Source: Pestalotiopsis fici W106-1
Taxonomy: Eukaryota > Ascomycota > Sordariomycetes > Amphisphaeriales > Sporocadaceae
Direction: 5' to 3'
NCBI RefSeq assembly: GCF_000516985.1
Contig: NW_006917096.1
Location: forward strand, 2,279,606-2,343,605
DNA: 64,000 nt
The notes beneath the pieces were generated by a model. That model was not told the DNA's origin and ran no database searches. It was given only the letters and a program-made list of their open reading frames with translations. This document shows, one piece after another, positions 1 to 10,561 of this stretch. Every line of letters starts with the position of its first letter. Position 1 is the first letter of the stretch. The position numbers and the translations under genes were made by a program.

Positions 1-91
1 TGTAACGTGCTTTGATGACTTTGAGGTCTATTCAGCAATACAATACAATGTTCTTTGTGAAATCATGCGATCAAAAATTGTTCCTTCTTGA

Positions 92-702
92 CTATGCAAA
101 GCTGGGGTGCCCAGGCCCTTTACGTTCCATCAAGGCCAAAGTCTTGCCCTTTTTCGTTTCGACCAGAGTCATGTCCAAGAGTTTCTCATAGAATGGTACG
201 GAACGTTCCCAGTCTCCTGTGAATAGTATACTGCGCCTTAGATATGGCATAGTGTCAATCACTTCCTTTATGCAGCCGACCAGCCATTTTCCTAGGCCTT
301 TGCCTTGAGTCGCTGGGTCTACCCACACATCCGTGACGTACAGGAATGTGGTACAGTCGGTAATGCACCGGGCAAATCCCAGGAGCTGCGTGGCTTCCTA
401 AATACTGCGTGAGCCCATGCTGCGTATTCGTTATTGCTTTGCAAGGAAATGCTTACCGGCTCTTTTGGATTGAGGGCGTTGGCCTCTCCGTCAGTAGACT
501 CGGACTTGTACAGTCCAAAGCATATGGAGTTTTCCAATGTTTCGCGCATAACCTCTTCTGGCAGTGACTTTGCCCAGTAAAAGGTATCAGACGAGAAGAC
601 TTCGCATAATCTCGTCAATGGTATCAGGGAAGCATTGGTAGAAATGAGGTAGTCGCCTTTGGTCCACGACCGGGATTTTATTTCATCAACAATACGCCCC
701 AT
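92..702 (-). CDS. GNAT-family N-acetyltransferase, 183 aa
   Basis: Predicted acetyl-CoA-dependent N-acetyltransferase; the substrate cannot be told. Two exons with a 59-bp intron at 456-398 (GTAAGC...TAG). Splicing joins an N-terminal part containing SICFGLYKS to a C-terminal part with FLYVTDVWVDPATQGKGLG. That is the GNAT motif A, with the Q-x-x-G-x-G loop that binds the acetyl-CoA pyrophosphate, near residues 115-125. The C-terminal SVPFYEKLLDM matches the family's motif B region (FYEKxGF type). There is no signal peptide, so it is probably cytosolic. The ATG at 702 gives a normal length for a small fungal GNAT. The family call is secure from the motif; the role is not. It stands alone, with a gene-free stretch upstream. 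Confidence 0.85.
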
Positions 703-3056
703 TTTCGGTGTCTCTGTAGATATTACAGTTGCAGTTATTGTAGATTCTATAGAAGTCGAAAAGATTGATTGTCATGAGATTTAGTGAATACAGTCGAGCA
801 TTGAGGGGGCTGCAGAGTGCCTAGATATACTGCCCAAGAGGAGTCATTCATTGGGGGGGGGGGCCCACTCCGGAAACCGGCTGCCAGCCAAGACACGATA
901 GGGAGATAGCTTCGATTTCCTTTACGTGTATGACGTCCTCTCTGAATAGGCGAGCCGACAATTGTTCAGCTCCTCATTCCAAATAATTATCCATGCCTCC
1001 TCAGGCTTGCATGTTGGACCGGTTTTGATTGAACTCGATGGTACTACTGGCTTTCAAGACTGATGGGTTGCAGTGAGAAATGCATTTTGGTAGCGCGCTA
1101 GCTGACAGAGCTGGAACACTCTACACAGCTGCGTGGCCTGACGCTTCATCGTCATATTTTCAGGTTTTCTCTTCGCCGGCCATGACTAATTCAGTGTTTT
1201 TGAAGAATTAGCATAAATGTTTCACATAATGACTTGCCAGGTACTAGAAATGACTCGTTGAGAGAATGAATTGCACTACCAGATCAACGGTTTCTAGACA
1301 GAGTACGGCGTATGTAGGTACTAAGCCTACAGTACTAGGTTAGGTCAATTGTGTATATGCTTCCCCAGGGCATCGCTTATCTATCACGCAAAATTGCATC
1401 ACGCTGTCATCATACTACCATTTATTCGGTGGAAAACATGAACGATTGTTTCATAGGTTCACTATATACCTGGGTAGTTAATTATATATCGTTTGCTGGG
1501 TGATCCCAACGTGCGTCCTGAGATCTACCACAAGCTACTAGGTACGCAAAGAGGCGCCAGGGTCCCTCGACTCACCAAAATGTGGAGCTCCACACTGATA
1601 GATAAGCTACCTCCTACATTCAGGTAACGTAGGTAGGTACCTGCATTTATACCCTGGTGCGTGCAAGATGAATGCACGCATTGCAACACATAGTACCCGG
1701 TTGGACATGCCTTTCTCCGCGCCCAACATAATTGTAGTCCATTTCCACAACTCTGAAGATGCTAAGCTTTTATTTGCGCCGATAACTTTAACCTTATGGG
1801 CTGAGCACCAGCCCCCAGACAAATGGAAATCATGCAGCCGTAGTATTAACTTCTTGATCATTGTACAGGGTGCTATCGCTGATGACTCATTTTTCTTTTG
1901 TAAGTGAGTCTCAGCGTGCACTGTAATCAAAGCGCTAAAGCAATCGGTTCGTGCTGTAAGTGAGAACATTCGAGGCGACGACACTAGGTTACTAAATTAT
2001 ACGCCCACCTATGCCGATGGTGCTCATCAAGTCTGGGCAATTCTCCCGTTGGCCGCTTGCCCAACGTTGTGTGGTGGCCAGACCGGCTCTTGGATAGAAA
2101 AGCATTTTGATAGCAGCGACAAGTATGAGTAGATTGATGCCACTACTGGAATTTATTCAAGGATGAGGAAGAGAGAAAAAGTCGACCAAGACCACTTGCT
2201 TGACCTAGGTTGTGTACATGAAAATCAACATCCATCTGTGTCAATACGCCTGGGCATGATGTCGATACAAGCTATTCTGTTCCCCTTGGCATATTTCCTC
2301 TCCCCAATCCTGGCGGGATTGTCAAAAAAAAAAAAAAAAAAAATGCGACGGATTTTCCATTTGACCGACATGTATCTCCATTCCATAGAGGAACGGGTGT
2401 GTGAAAACGTGAGAGCAAACGCCTGCTTGCGTCCAAGTCCATGCCCAACAACACACTGGGAAAAGCGATCCGAGAACTCTAAAAGTCACAAGTCACCGAG
2501 TTAAATCTACTTGGCCTGTACCTGCATTAGATGGAGGGCCATCTTGCGCCCGCACATATGGGGGCTGCGACTGTCAAGGACCCTGAATTTTATACATGTT
2601 TTCTCCGTATCTTCATGCACCATCCTCTCGAGTCCCCTCTACTCGAGTTGCAACAATCATCAGCTGCTCTTTCTATATACCTTGATGAATTCTTTTCATC
2701 TCTCACTCACTTGTATCCGCAGCTCCGCAGCGGTCGCTGTCATTATGAGCCTCAAGGTTTTTGCGGGCATCAGCGCCACTGGTGCCAAAAATGCTACCAT
2801 ATTCGACACATTGCAACCCGGCAGTCGTCTTTTTTTCTGAGTTGCACCTTGATGAGCCTCAACTTGATCTTTCTCCGAACATAAACTTTGTTTACATCAG
2901 ATGCTTCCCCTTCTCACCTACAAATAGGTCCTTCATCGCCTTGATCAAGACCATTCATTTCTCTTTCCTTCATTCCACAACTCACTACCCATTCACTTCA
3001 CTTCCTTTTCCTTCAATCTCTCTCGCACTAGCAAATCACATTCCATCCAAACCACA
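703..3056. other. gene-free stretch
   Basis: No convincing gene is seen on either strand. Open frames here are at most 150 codons, overlap each other on opposite strands, lack recognisable motifs, and several begin without ATG. The stretch holds a G-run near 850-860, a 20-A run at 2324, a GTAGGTACC-type tract near 1630, and a C/T-rich leader just before the F-box gene that probably includes its promoter and 5' UTR. Confidence 0.6.
2324..2343. repeat. A20 homopolymer
   Basis: A run of 20 adenines in intergenic DNA. No retroelement coding sequence lies next to it, so it reads as a simple mononucleotide tract rather than the tail of a LINE. Its length may be affected by sequencing error. Confidence 0.9.
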
Positions 3057-4514
3057 ATGGATCTCATTGCTCTCCCACAGGAGATTCTTCAGCACATCGC
3101 TGCTCAATTCTGTTCGCATTGCACGCCAAGGCACTGCCACGATGTCGCCGAGCCTCACGATCGATCGGATCGTCATGCACTCTGGGCCATGTGCCTTACA
3201 AGTACCACGTTGAGGCAAGTTTCGCAGAATATTCTGTATCACTCCGTGTTACTAGAACGCACGTCGGAGCTCAACTATTTCTTGCGCAAGGTGACCCTGT
3301 CTGATATCCTCACGCGGGCCGTCACTCATGTTTTCATCTGCGGCGACATGATTGAACATTTCAAGCCCCGCAATGGCCGACTTGGGGGAAACAAAGTGCA
3401 GGGTTGTTCGTCATCTTGGTCAACCATTGCCTTGGTCACTGCCATGTTCCCTAGGCTGGAGCATTGCGAGGTTGGCTTTCGTTCTGGCTCCCAAGAGGAC
3501 AATAGCCCCAGCGGCTCTGGCAACTCGGATTCGGATATCCCATGCAACTGTGTTCACTTGACCACAAAGCTTTATCGCCACTGCGACTCTGTGTTGGGTA
3601 CAGATAAAGGGGACCTACACTTGCGCCGTCTTGTACTACGCAAGCTTCCCCCTGTTACCAGACAGTGTAAGAAAAGCTACGCCTTCTTTTCACGGCTCAA
3701 GGTCGATACTTTGCACTTGGTGCAAAGCAAAATCTTCTGGCGACAATTCCAGCGTGTGATCGAGTTTGTCGAACCAAAAAGTGTCATTTACGAGGCAGAT
3801 CGTAAAGCGAAACTTGCAGCCATACCCAAGAGGTATGCTTGGTTGCCGGGCACGTTCCCAGATGTCGAATTCCACCCATTCGACTTACCCATGATCCTGT
3901 CTCCTGTCCGGAAAACCTTGCGCAACCTCCACATTGACCTGAGAACTCAGTGTTGGTTCCCGCGATGCGCGGGGAGGATAGACTCGCTCCAGGAATTCAC
4001 CAAGGTAGAGACACTCTTTCTCGACATGGCCACCATTTTCAAATGGCGCGAGCTTCAGGGATCGGAAGGAGAAAAGTTCTACATCTGTCCCGATCACACA
4101 GAAGACAACCGTTTATTGAAGGCATTGCCACGCCAAATCGTCAATTTGCAGCTTGTGAGGTGCAAGCAGGTAGATCCATCTACCTTTGCCTACACTCTGC
4201 AAAAGTTTGCCGACTCCATCGGAGAGGGGAGATATCCTAAGCTCAAGTGTGTCAAAATCGACGTGGACCTGATGGACCCGGCGTGGTTCAAGGTCATCTT
4301 GTTTGATCCAGCTCCTGAAATAGAAAAGCTGCTGAACGAATACTGGTGCGACGAGCTCCCAAAGACGTTTGCAGAGCACGGCGTTCAACTTGTCTACGAT
4401 GACCCGCCCTTGGACCCGTCCGACACCAGAGTGAAGCCCATGGACATGGTGTGGAGTCTTGGATCTCATCACGGTCCTATTGTCCATCAGGTAGCGAGGG
4501 AGGATACCGAGTAA
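3057..4514 (+). CDS. F-box-like / leucine-rich protein, 485 aa
   Basis: Single-exon gene. The N-terminus (residues 1-60) has the layout of a fungal F-box-like domain: LPQEILQHIA, then ALWAMCLTSTTLRQVSQNILYH. In this family that segment binds Skp1 within an SCF ubiquitin ligase. The remainder has scattered leucine-rich segments (LHLRRLVLRKLP, LRNLHIDLRTQ, LKCVKIDVDL) compatible with a degenerate LRR substrate-binding region, common in fungal F-box proteins. No signal peptide or membrane segment is seen. The ATG at 3057 follows a C/T-rich, A-ending leader (CCACAATGG) typical of fungal starts. The target is unknown. Alternatively it is an F-box-derived protein without ligase function. Frame and start are secure; the F-box call is moderate. 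Confidence 0.75.
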   Translation: MDLIALPQEILQHIAAQFCSHCTPRHCHDVAEPHDRSDRHALWAMCLTSTTLRQVSQNILYHSVLLERTSELNYFLRKVTLSDILTRAVTHVFICGDMIEHFKPRNGRLGGNKVQGCSSSWSTIALVTAMFPRLEHCEVGFRSGSQEDNSPSGSGNSDSDIPCNCVHLTTKLYRHCDSVLGTDKGDLHLRRLVLRKLPPVTRQCKKSYAFFSRLKVDTLHLVQSKIFWRQFQRVIEFVEPKSVIYEADRKAKLAAIPKRYAWLPGTFPDVEFHPFDLPMILSPVRKTLRNLHIDLRTQCWFPRCAGRIDSLQEFTKVETLFLDMATIFKWRELQGSEGEKFYICPDHTEDNRLLKALPRQIVNLQLVRCKQVDPSTFAYTLQKFADSIGEGRYPKLKCVKIDVDLMDPAWFKVILFDPAPEIEKLLNEYWCDELPKTFAEHGVQLVYDDPPLDPSDTRVKPMDMVWSLGSHHGPIVHQVAREDTE

Positions 4515-5524
4515 AGTGCTGGTGACGACGGAAAATAAGTCCGTCTAGGTGGGAATGTACTGCTTGAAGGCGGTGATGGCAGGGAAGATGATAACATCGA
4601 AGACGGTGGATATGGACAGGAATCTACCCCTGGGTTTCGTTGTTTATTCGTGTGGAAGTCGATTGCGAACATGTCATTCCTGTTTTTCTTTTCAGTTGCT
4701 TGTTTCTGCCGGAAACTTAGCGCTAAGTTTCGTTGCTTGTCAAAGTTGGATATGATTGAGAGCATGGCATCTCTCTTTCCTTCTTTCGTCTTTTTTTGGT
4801 TCAATCGCTTTCCGTGTCTGCTTGTCTTTCTTTTTCAAGTCAAGACCTATTCGGGCATCCTGGTTATTTCTGTAATGATTGCAGGCTGGTAGCTTTGACC
4901 TACCTTGTGGATTTCCTTTTCATGTAACATACTTAGTTGTTTAGATGTACTCTGCAGAGAAGACTGTAACATGTTGTACAGTACTAGTAATGAATTGTAT
5001 ACTCTCCGAATGCCGAATATCTTTTGCACTCTCCAGCCAATGATAGTCTCTGGATCGTAATATTGTTCCCGCTGACCACCTCAGGCGAGCATATTTGTGC
5101 TGCCGAACTACATGTCGGTTTTTTTTCTATCTCCGCCAGCAGCCAGCTCGGTGGATCTTGGGCGGAAACTACTGGGACGTTGCGCCAATAAACGTGGGGT
5201 CCCCGCGGTTCTGACATGCGAGCTGTAGATCCTTAGAGGCTTGCCATGCCTTCTAACTCAGTTACTAACTCACTAAAGATAAGAGGACGGCGTTGCAAAA
5301 CAATTACGATTGGCTCAACTACTATAGCCCTCGCATGACAAGCAACTCCATTATTCGTGCGGAGAAGTCTTTGCGCTTCCTAGCGTGCATGACACCTATG
5401 GAGACATAAATACTGGCATGCCCAGTCTTCCCGGAAATACCGACTTTCACGAGGCTTGTTTTGATCAAATCAGCACATCTGGAGCACCTTTCTTCGTCGG
5501 TGCTTTTCAATTTTGGATCAAAGA
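4515..5524. other. gene-free stretch
   Basis: This is the 3' flank of the F-box gene and the promoter of the P450. It is T-rich near 4780-4840. A TATA-like ATAAATA lies about 120 bp before the P450 start. No supported gene is seen. Confidence 0.55.
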
Positions 5525-7315
5525 ATGGTCTCAATACTAGGCAGGGTTCTGGAGGACCCTAGTCTGGCGGTATACACTGCTGTCCCGGCTTTGATCATTG
5601 GCAGTTTGGTGTATGTGGTGTACCAGCGCTACTTTCATCCACTAGCCTCCTATCCAGGCCCGTTTCTCGCATCCGTTACAGATTTATGGCAGGTTTTCCA
5701 GTTCTTGGGTTTGAAACAGCCGTATAATCTGACAGAACTCCACGAAAAACATGGACCCTTTGTGCGATATGGACCTGATAAGCTCAGCATCACCGCCGAG
5801 GAGATTGTGCCCTTGGTCTACCAAAAAGGTGGCAGACTGATGCCAAAAACCGAGTTTTACGATGCCTACGGCGCTGCGATTCCCAATGTTTTTGGCATGA
5901 GAGACGAGGCCGTAAGTTGTACTTGTATTCGATTCACACACTGCATCGAGTTCTGAGCTTGTCCATTAGGCACATTCAATCAGACGTCGTTTGATGGCGC
6001 ACAGTTTCTCCATCTCCAGCGTTAGGGGAATGGAGCAGTATCTCGATATGAACATTCGAATCATGCGGAAAAAGATTGCCAAGTATGCAGCCCAAGAGCA
6101 GGTCTTTGATCTCCAAAAGGTCCTGCACTACTATACCATCGACGTCCTCGGGGAGCTGGCGTTTGGACAGTCCTTTGGGGCCCAGCTCTGCAACGATGAA
6201 GAAGAGGCTATTGTTCCACCCGTGGTTGAGCACAGCTGGCTTGCTGCCGTAACTGGAGCTTGGCCTAGCATGACGAGCACGCTGAGGAGACTGCTTCCCT
6301 GGGTGCCGCATGCCGGCTTACAAAAGCTCGTCAAGGGTCGCAAGGAGTGCGTTCAATTGGCTGCACAATGTGTTCAAAGGAGTTGCGACACCCTGCGGGA
6401 AAATTCCGCTGCCGATTTTGAAAAGAATGTGAGCGTCAAGCGCAAGGACATCCTGACCAGTCTCATTCAGGCCAAGGACCCAGAAACGGGCGAACAACTT
6501 CGCCAGGTTGATTTAGAGACTGAAGCATTTGGTTTCATGTGAGTGGCGGTCAGCCAAGACGGAAATGAGACTGCTCAGTGCTAATATGAAATCACAGCAT
6601 TGCGGGAACCCATACTACGAGTGCAACTACATCGCTCCTATTCTATCACCTCCTCCACGCGCCTGAAATTTTGGCAAAGTGCATTGCAGAAGTCGATCAG
6701 AGCTTAGAGCGACTGACTGCCAGCAAACTCGCTTACTCCATGGCCGAAGTGGAGTCCTCGTTGCCATACCTCAAGACTTGTATTAGGGAGAATTTCCGAC
6801 TGACTCCCGTCTTTACAATGCCACTTGCCCGCCGCGTCACTGCTCCCGAGGGCATTACGATAGCTGGAAGGCACATTAGGCAAGGCGTAAGTACTCAAAC
6901 CCTCCCTGTGTATAATCTCAATCGCACTTATACTGATGCATGACTTGATGCCACACAGACCTCCGTGGCAGTGTGCAATCACGCATTCCATCACAACCCG
7001 GACATCTGGGGCGCATCGCACAATGTGTTTGACCCCTCGCGGTGGGACATACCAGAGATCAACCATCGAGCACGCTACCTGATGCACTTTGGTCTCGGCG
7101 GTCGACAGTGCATTGGCAAGACCATTGCCCAGACGAATATCTACAAGGTCATGAGCACGTTGTTGTCCGAGTTCAACTTTGAACTAGCGAACGAAAATGA
7201 ACGCGAAGCTGTGCGAAGGGGGGATTTTGTCGGGAAACTGCCGGAGCTGATCAGTGTTGGAATCAGTGACTTGAAGGATCCAATTTGGGTGACTGCCAAA
7301 CCAAGACACTTGTAA
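5525..7315 (+). CDS. cytochrome P450 monooxygenase, 533 aa
   Basis: Microsomal class II P450. Four exons with introns 5912-5969, 6539-6597 and 6887-6958, all with consensus ends. The protein opens with a membrane anchor (about residues 12-30) followed by the proline-rich hinge SYPGPF. The I-helix motif AGTHTT (321-326) binds oxygen, ExxR is ENFR (383-386), and the heme loop FGLGGRQCIG carries the axial Cys at about 466. All key residues are intact. The first ATG in frame after the upstream stop is at 5525. It resembles the broad pisatin-demethylase/benzoate-monooxygenase-like group, but I cannot assign a CYP subfamily or substrate. No biosynthetic core enzyme lies beside it, so a secondary-metabolite role is unsupported. 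Confidence 0.9.
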
Positions 7316-7767
7316 AAGATGCCAACGAGGGCCCGAGGCTACTGCCAGCTGTCTCTATGATCCCCTAACCGGATGTTCTACGCCCTCCATGGGATTACTT
7401 CTGTGGTTAGCATTTGCCTTTTGGAATGGAAAGTTCGGAGCCTACATTCTTGAAATTCCCACCCACTACACCAGTATGATCTAAGATTCAGGCCAGTTGA
7501 TCGTATCATTGTTGAAACGTTCCCATGTGAGCGATTTTTATGATATTTATACGAATGCATAGAAGCATAAAGATTGATTTGAGTTGGTCCTATCGAGCTA
7601 TAAAAGGGACACCTTAAAGAGCGAACTGCACATGAGTAATCCCCCGGGGTGCTATTGCTTTACTCCCCAAACCATACCCATATGATGACTGCATTTAGCA
7701 ATGTGTCTTGTTCTTGTACTTCACAGACCATTCATGACCCATGTAGATACATCCAGCCCAAGAGCAT
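7316..7767. other. convergent 3' flanks, no gene
   Basis: Intergenic between the P450 and the convergent small secreted protein gene. No supported gene is seen. Confidence 0.55.
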
Positions 7768-8154
7768 TTAGCATGTTCCAGCATTGGGGTCATCCTGGTA
7801 CTGGAAGCTGCCGTGATTTTGGACACTGCCCATGGAGCAGGCATTGATCTCGATGGTCATGGCAGCCAGGCAGTCCGCCGACGAGAGTGTCAGCTCGTTA
7901 CCGGCGTTATTTTTTACAGACCAGTTGACACGGTTACTGCCAATGGTACTGCATTGCGATTTACTGCCACCAGCTTCATAGGATCCGGCCATGGCGTCGC
8001 AGGCTGAGCTGGCTGCGGATTTGATGTCGGCATCCGAGCCTACAGAGGCATAGGTCTCGCCGGAAGTGTAACAGCCCAAAGCGTTGACTGCCGAGGGGCC
8101 GACAAAGGCGATTGCGCCGAGGACGGCAAGGACTTGCTTGAGTGACTGGACCAT
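7768..8154 (-). CDS. small cysteine-rich secreted protein (candidate effector), 128 aa
   Basis: Intronless. An N-terminal signal peptide (hydrophobic residues about 8-25, likely cut near VNA-LG) leads to a mature chain of about 102 residues. It has six cysteines (28, 52, 68, 95, 106, 128), an even number that could form three disulfides; the last residue is Cys. The C-terminal DPNAGTC is a signature I associate with several fungal small secreted proteins, which gives family resemblance but no function. There is no transmembrane segment after the signal and no GPI-type tail. The size and cysteine density fit secreted effectors or antimicrobial-like proteins. Start and stop are clear and the function is unknown. 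Confidence 0.8.
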   Translation of the reverse strand: MVQSLKQVLAVLGAIAFVGPSAVNALGCYTSGETYASVGSDADIKSAASSACDAMAGSYEAGGSKSQCSTIGSNRVNWSVKNNAGNELTLSSADCLAAMTIEINACSMGSVQNHGSFQYQDDPNAGTC

Positions 8155-9705
8155 TTTTGATACGTGAGATTGTTTTTGGAGATTGTTAAAGGGTAAATGC
8201 TGATTATTAAAGGAGCAAAAGGTCAGAAAAGGTCAAAATCTATGCTGCCGAGGGGTGATCGACTCACGGAAAGGAAGAGAAGGCTATTGTGCTTTGTGTG
8301 AGTGCTGATTGTGAGAGTGATGATGAGCTGTGTCAAAATATCTCGATTATCATTGAGGAAATACTCCCTCTTTATAGATAGAATGACGGAGCTCTGTGAT
8401 GCCTATCTCGATACACACGTCATTCTTGAGCATACGAGGAATATCATTACGACTCAGCTGAAGATCTCAAAAGGACCCAGAAGGAACGGATCAAGCATCA
8501 TCTCCCAAAGATACGGAATATACGAAACGCACAATTCATGAGTCCTAGGTGCTAACAAACATGAGCTCGGACTCTTTCAGGTGATTCGATTTCATCACGG
8601 TATAAAGGATCCGACGGGTAGATCGCGGGAATAACAAAAAATATTACAATCCTGCCTGATTCTCGGGGTTCTTACAAGTCCTACAGTTCAAAAGTTCGTG
8701 AAGATCTTTCAGATTCTTGGGTCTGTCAGCAATCCCAAAGCTCCAAAGGGCTCACAAGATCAGCTGTATATCTCATCAGACGATCAATCTTGCGCGGTGA
8801 TAGCTGACGTTGAACTGCAACACGAGAGACGTCGGCCGCGTCCTTTTCAATGATGTAGACCAATGCAGTTAGCGGGCATGTATCAGAGGCACAAAGCCAC
8901 GATAGGATATGACAGGATCTTTGCGTTACTCGGGAAATTTCCAGAGAAAGTCCTAGATGATCTTACACATGATGACTTTAATAATTCCTGCCTGTGCCGG
9001 GCAACCCGATCTGGTTGCAGATCGTCAAGACCACTCCATAGCAAAGTTGTATGCAATACCAATAACTTGGCCTCCCTTTGCAAATATGGGGAACACGTCC
9101 CGCAAAGTCATGCCAAGTCCTACAGGCAACTGTCGACCATTACCAAGATGGGACTGAAAACAAAACAAAACCCTATTTATATCGCTGTAAGATGATGATG
9201 CAGCGCAGCCTCGGCAGCCTACAGTTAGTTGGAGTGCCGTGGCAGTGCACCTGGCAGTGAGTGTGGGGTGCAAAAGCTTGTGTAAAAGCTTGTCCTAACC
9301 TTGAGTGCAACACCCCTGATCCCGCCGCCCCCTATGACAGAATAATGCACCACTAGCGCCCGCGCCCGTTGCAATGTTCTTTGCTGCCAGTGGCCCGTTG
9401 ACATTCTTTGTTGGAATGCTGAGGTGAGAGCGGCTCGAACAAGGGTTCCGTGTCCATTGGAGGGGATTTTTGTCTCTACTGCACAGGCGCCTGGTGCATG
9501 CATGCAACGCTTTTGTTTTCACCAAGATTTCCAGTTTTCTGGCCGGCGCTTTCCGTCGTTCGAGCTCTGTGGAACCAAACCTCGCTGACATCTTTCCCCG
9601 CCCAAGGCAGCATCGTTTTGAAGCAGCTGTAGACGCGTGTGTTACATGGCTACCTAGGTACCTACCCACATATCAACTCATGCTTATGGAAGATCAACAA
9701 ATCGA

Positions 9706-9724
9706 TTTTTTTTTTTTTTTTTTT
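9706..9724. repeat. T19 homopolymer
   Basis: A run of 19 thymines in intergenic DNA with no adjacent element. Simple mononucleotide tract. Confidence 0.9.
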
Positions 9725-9950
9725 GGAACAAATCAATGTTAACGTCTGCCCCAATTCGTAGCAATTAGAAGCAGCCTCCAAATAAGGTTGGAAAACAGCT
9801 GTGCGATCAAAGTCTCGGCACAACATGCTTTCACCGGATTGCCAGTGGCTTCTGCGTTGAGCCTATTCATTTGAATCTTATTCAACACTAGACGCTGGTG
9901 ACATCAAACTGATCGAGGGGTAGTTGTTCTTGATCAGAACGTGCGAGGAG

Positions 9951-9957
9951 ATAAATA
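9951..9957 (+). promoter_or_regulatory. TATA-like box of the CipC-like gene
   Basis: ATAAATA lies about 120 bp before the ATG, a plausible TATA position for a fungal gene with a short leader. A GTTCT-N5-AGAAC inverted element sits just upstream at 9926-9940. Both were picked by eye and neither is proven. Confidence 0.4.
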
Positions 9958-10073
9958 CTCTCGCCATGGCATCGGTGCCTAGATCAACTTGATCAATACA
10001 CATTTCATTCTCGACAGCAAATATACACTATCTACCTCCAAATCGTTCCACTATACTGAAAAGCAGATTCATC

Positions 10074-10561
10074 ATGGGTTGGTTCGGTATGTCTAATCTC
10101 GTTGTAGATTACTGGAGGAGTATTATTAACCTTGACCAAAGACGGCAATCGTGATGCTCACCAGCAGATCTACGGTGACCAGCAACACGAAGCCAAGTTT
10201 TCTCACGAGCTCATTGGCGGAGCGGCGGCATTTGAAGCCATGAAAAGTTTTGAAAACTCGCAACGCAGAAAAGGTGTGTCACTCGAATATCAATTCTGCA
10301 AGTAGACATTGGGGGCCTTGGTTACTAAACAAAGGGGGTATAGGCGAAACTGTCAGCCATGGCACAGCCAAAGAACTGCTTGCAGCCGTTGCTGGCGCCG
10401 AAGTGGACCGCCTGTTCGAGACCAAAGGCTTGGATGCCTATGATCGAGAGGAGGCCAAGCGCCATGCTAAGCGGCAGGCCGAACAAATGTACGATGACCA
10501 TTATGGAGGTCAGGGCGAGTATGACCCCAACTCGCGTGACCGGCCACCATTGGACTATTAG
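10074..10561 (+). CDS. CipC-like small stress protein (DUF3759-type), 120 aa
   Basis: Resembles the fungal CipC/DUF3759 family, small cytosolic proteins first noted as induced by concanamycin in Aspergillus and often strongly expressed; their biochemical role is unknown. Three exons. The first is only 13 nt (ATGGGTTGGTTCG); the intron 10087-10141 joins it to give the family's MGWFDGN start. The second intron is best placed at 10274-10343, and an alternative acceptor at 10334 would add three residues. Family landmarks are SHELIGGAAAFEAMKSFE, then SHGTAKELLAAVAGAEVD, then ETKGLDAYDREEAKRHA. Length is normal. The tiny first exon means automatic annotation could start it wrongly. Confidence 0.85.

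Larger units (their letters stand above)
8155..10073. other. gene-free stretch with possible coding relics
   Basis: No intact gene is seen. At 8863-8990 (+) a short patch reads YDRIFALLGKFPEKV, faintly like the conserved segment of HET-domain proteins, but nothing else of the domain is recognisable. The stretch also holds a T19 run at 9706 and a TACC-type tract near 9650. The last 150 bp are the probable promoter of the CipC-like gene. Confidence 0.5.

Noticed and set aside
1607..1984. 125-codon minus-strand frame in the left gene-free stretch
   Set aside because: Overlaps a comparable plus-strand frame and shows no signal peptide, domain or splice context.
8863..9195. Possible HET-domain fragment (YDRIFALLG)
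   Set aside because: Only about 15 residues resemble the domain; no other HET block is found upstream or downstream, so it could be chance.
9025..9273. Minus-strand frame with KGGQVIGIAYNF, faintly like fumarylacetoacetate hydrolases
   Set aside because: The surrounding residues do not follow that family's order and the match is too short.
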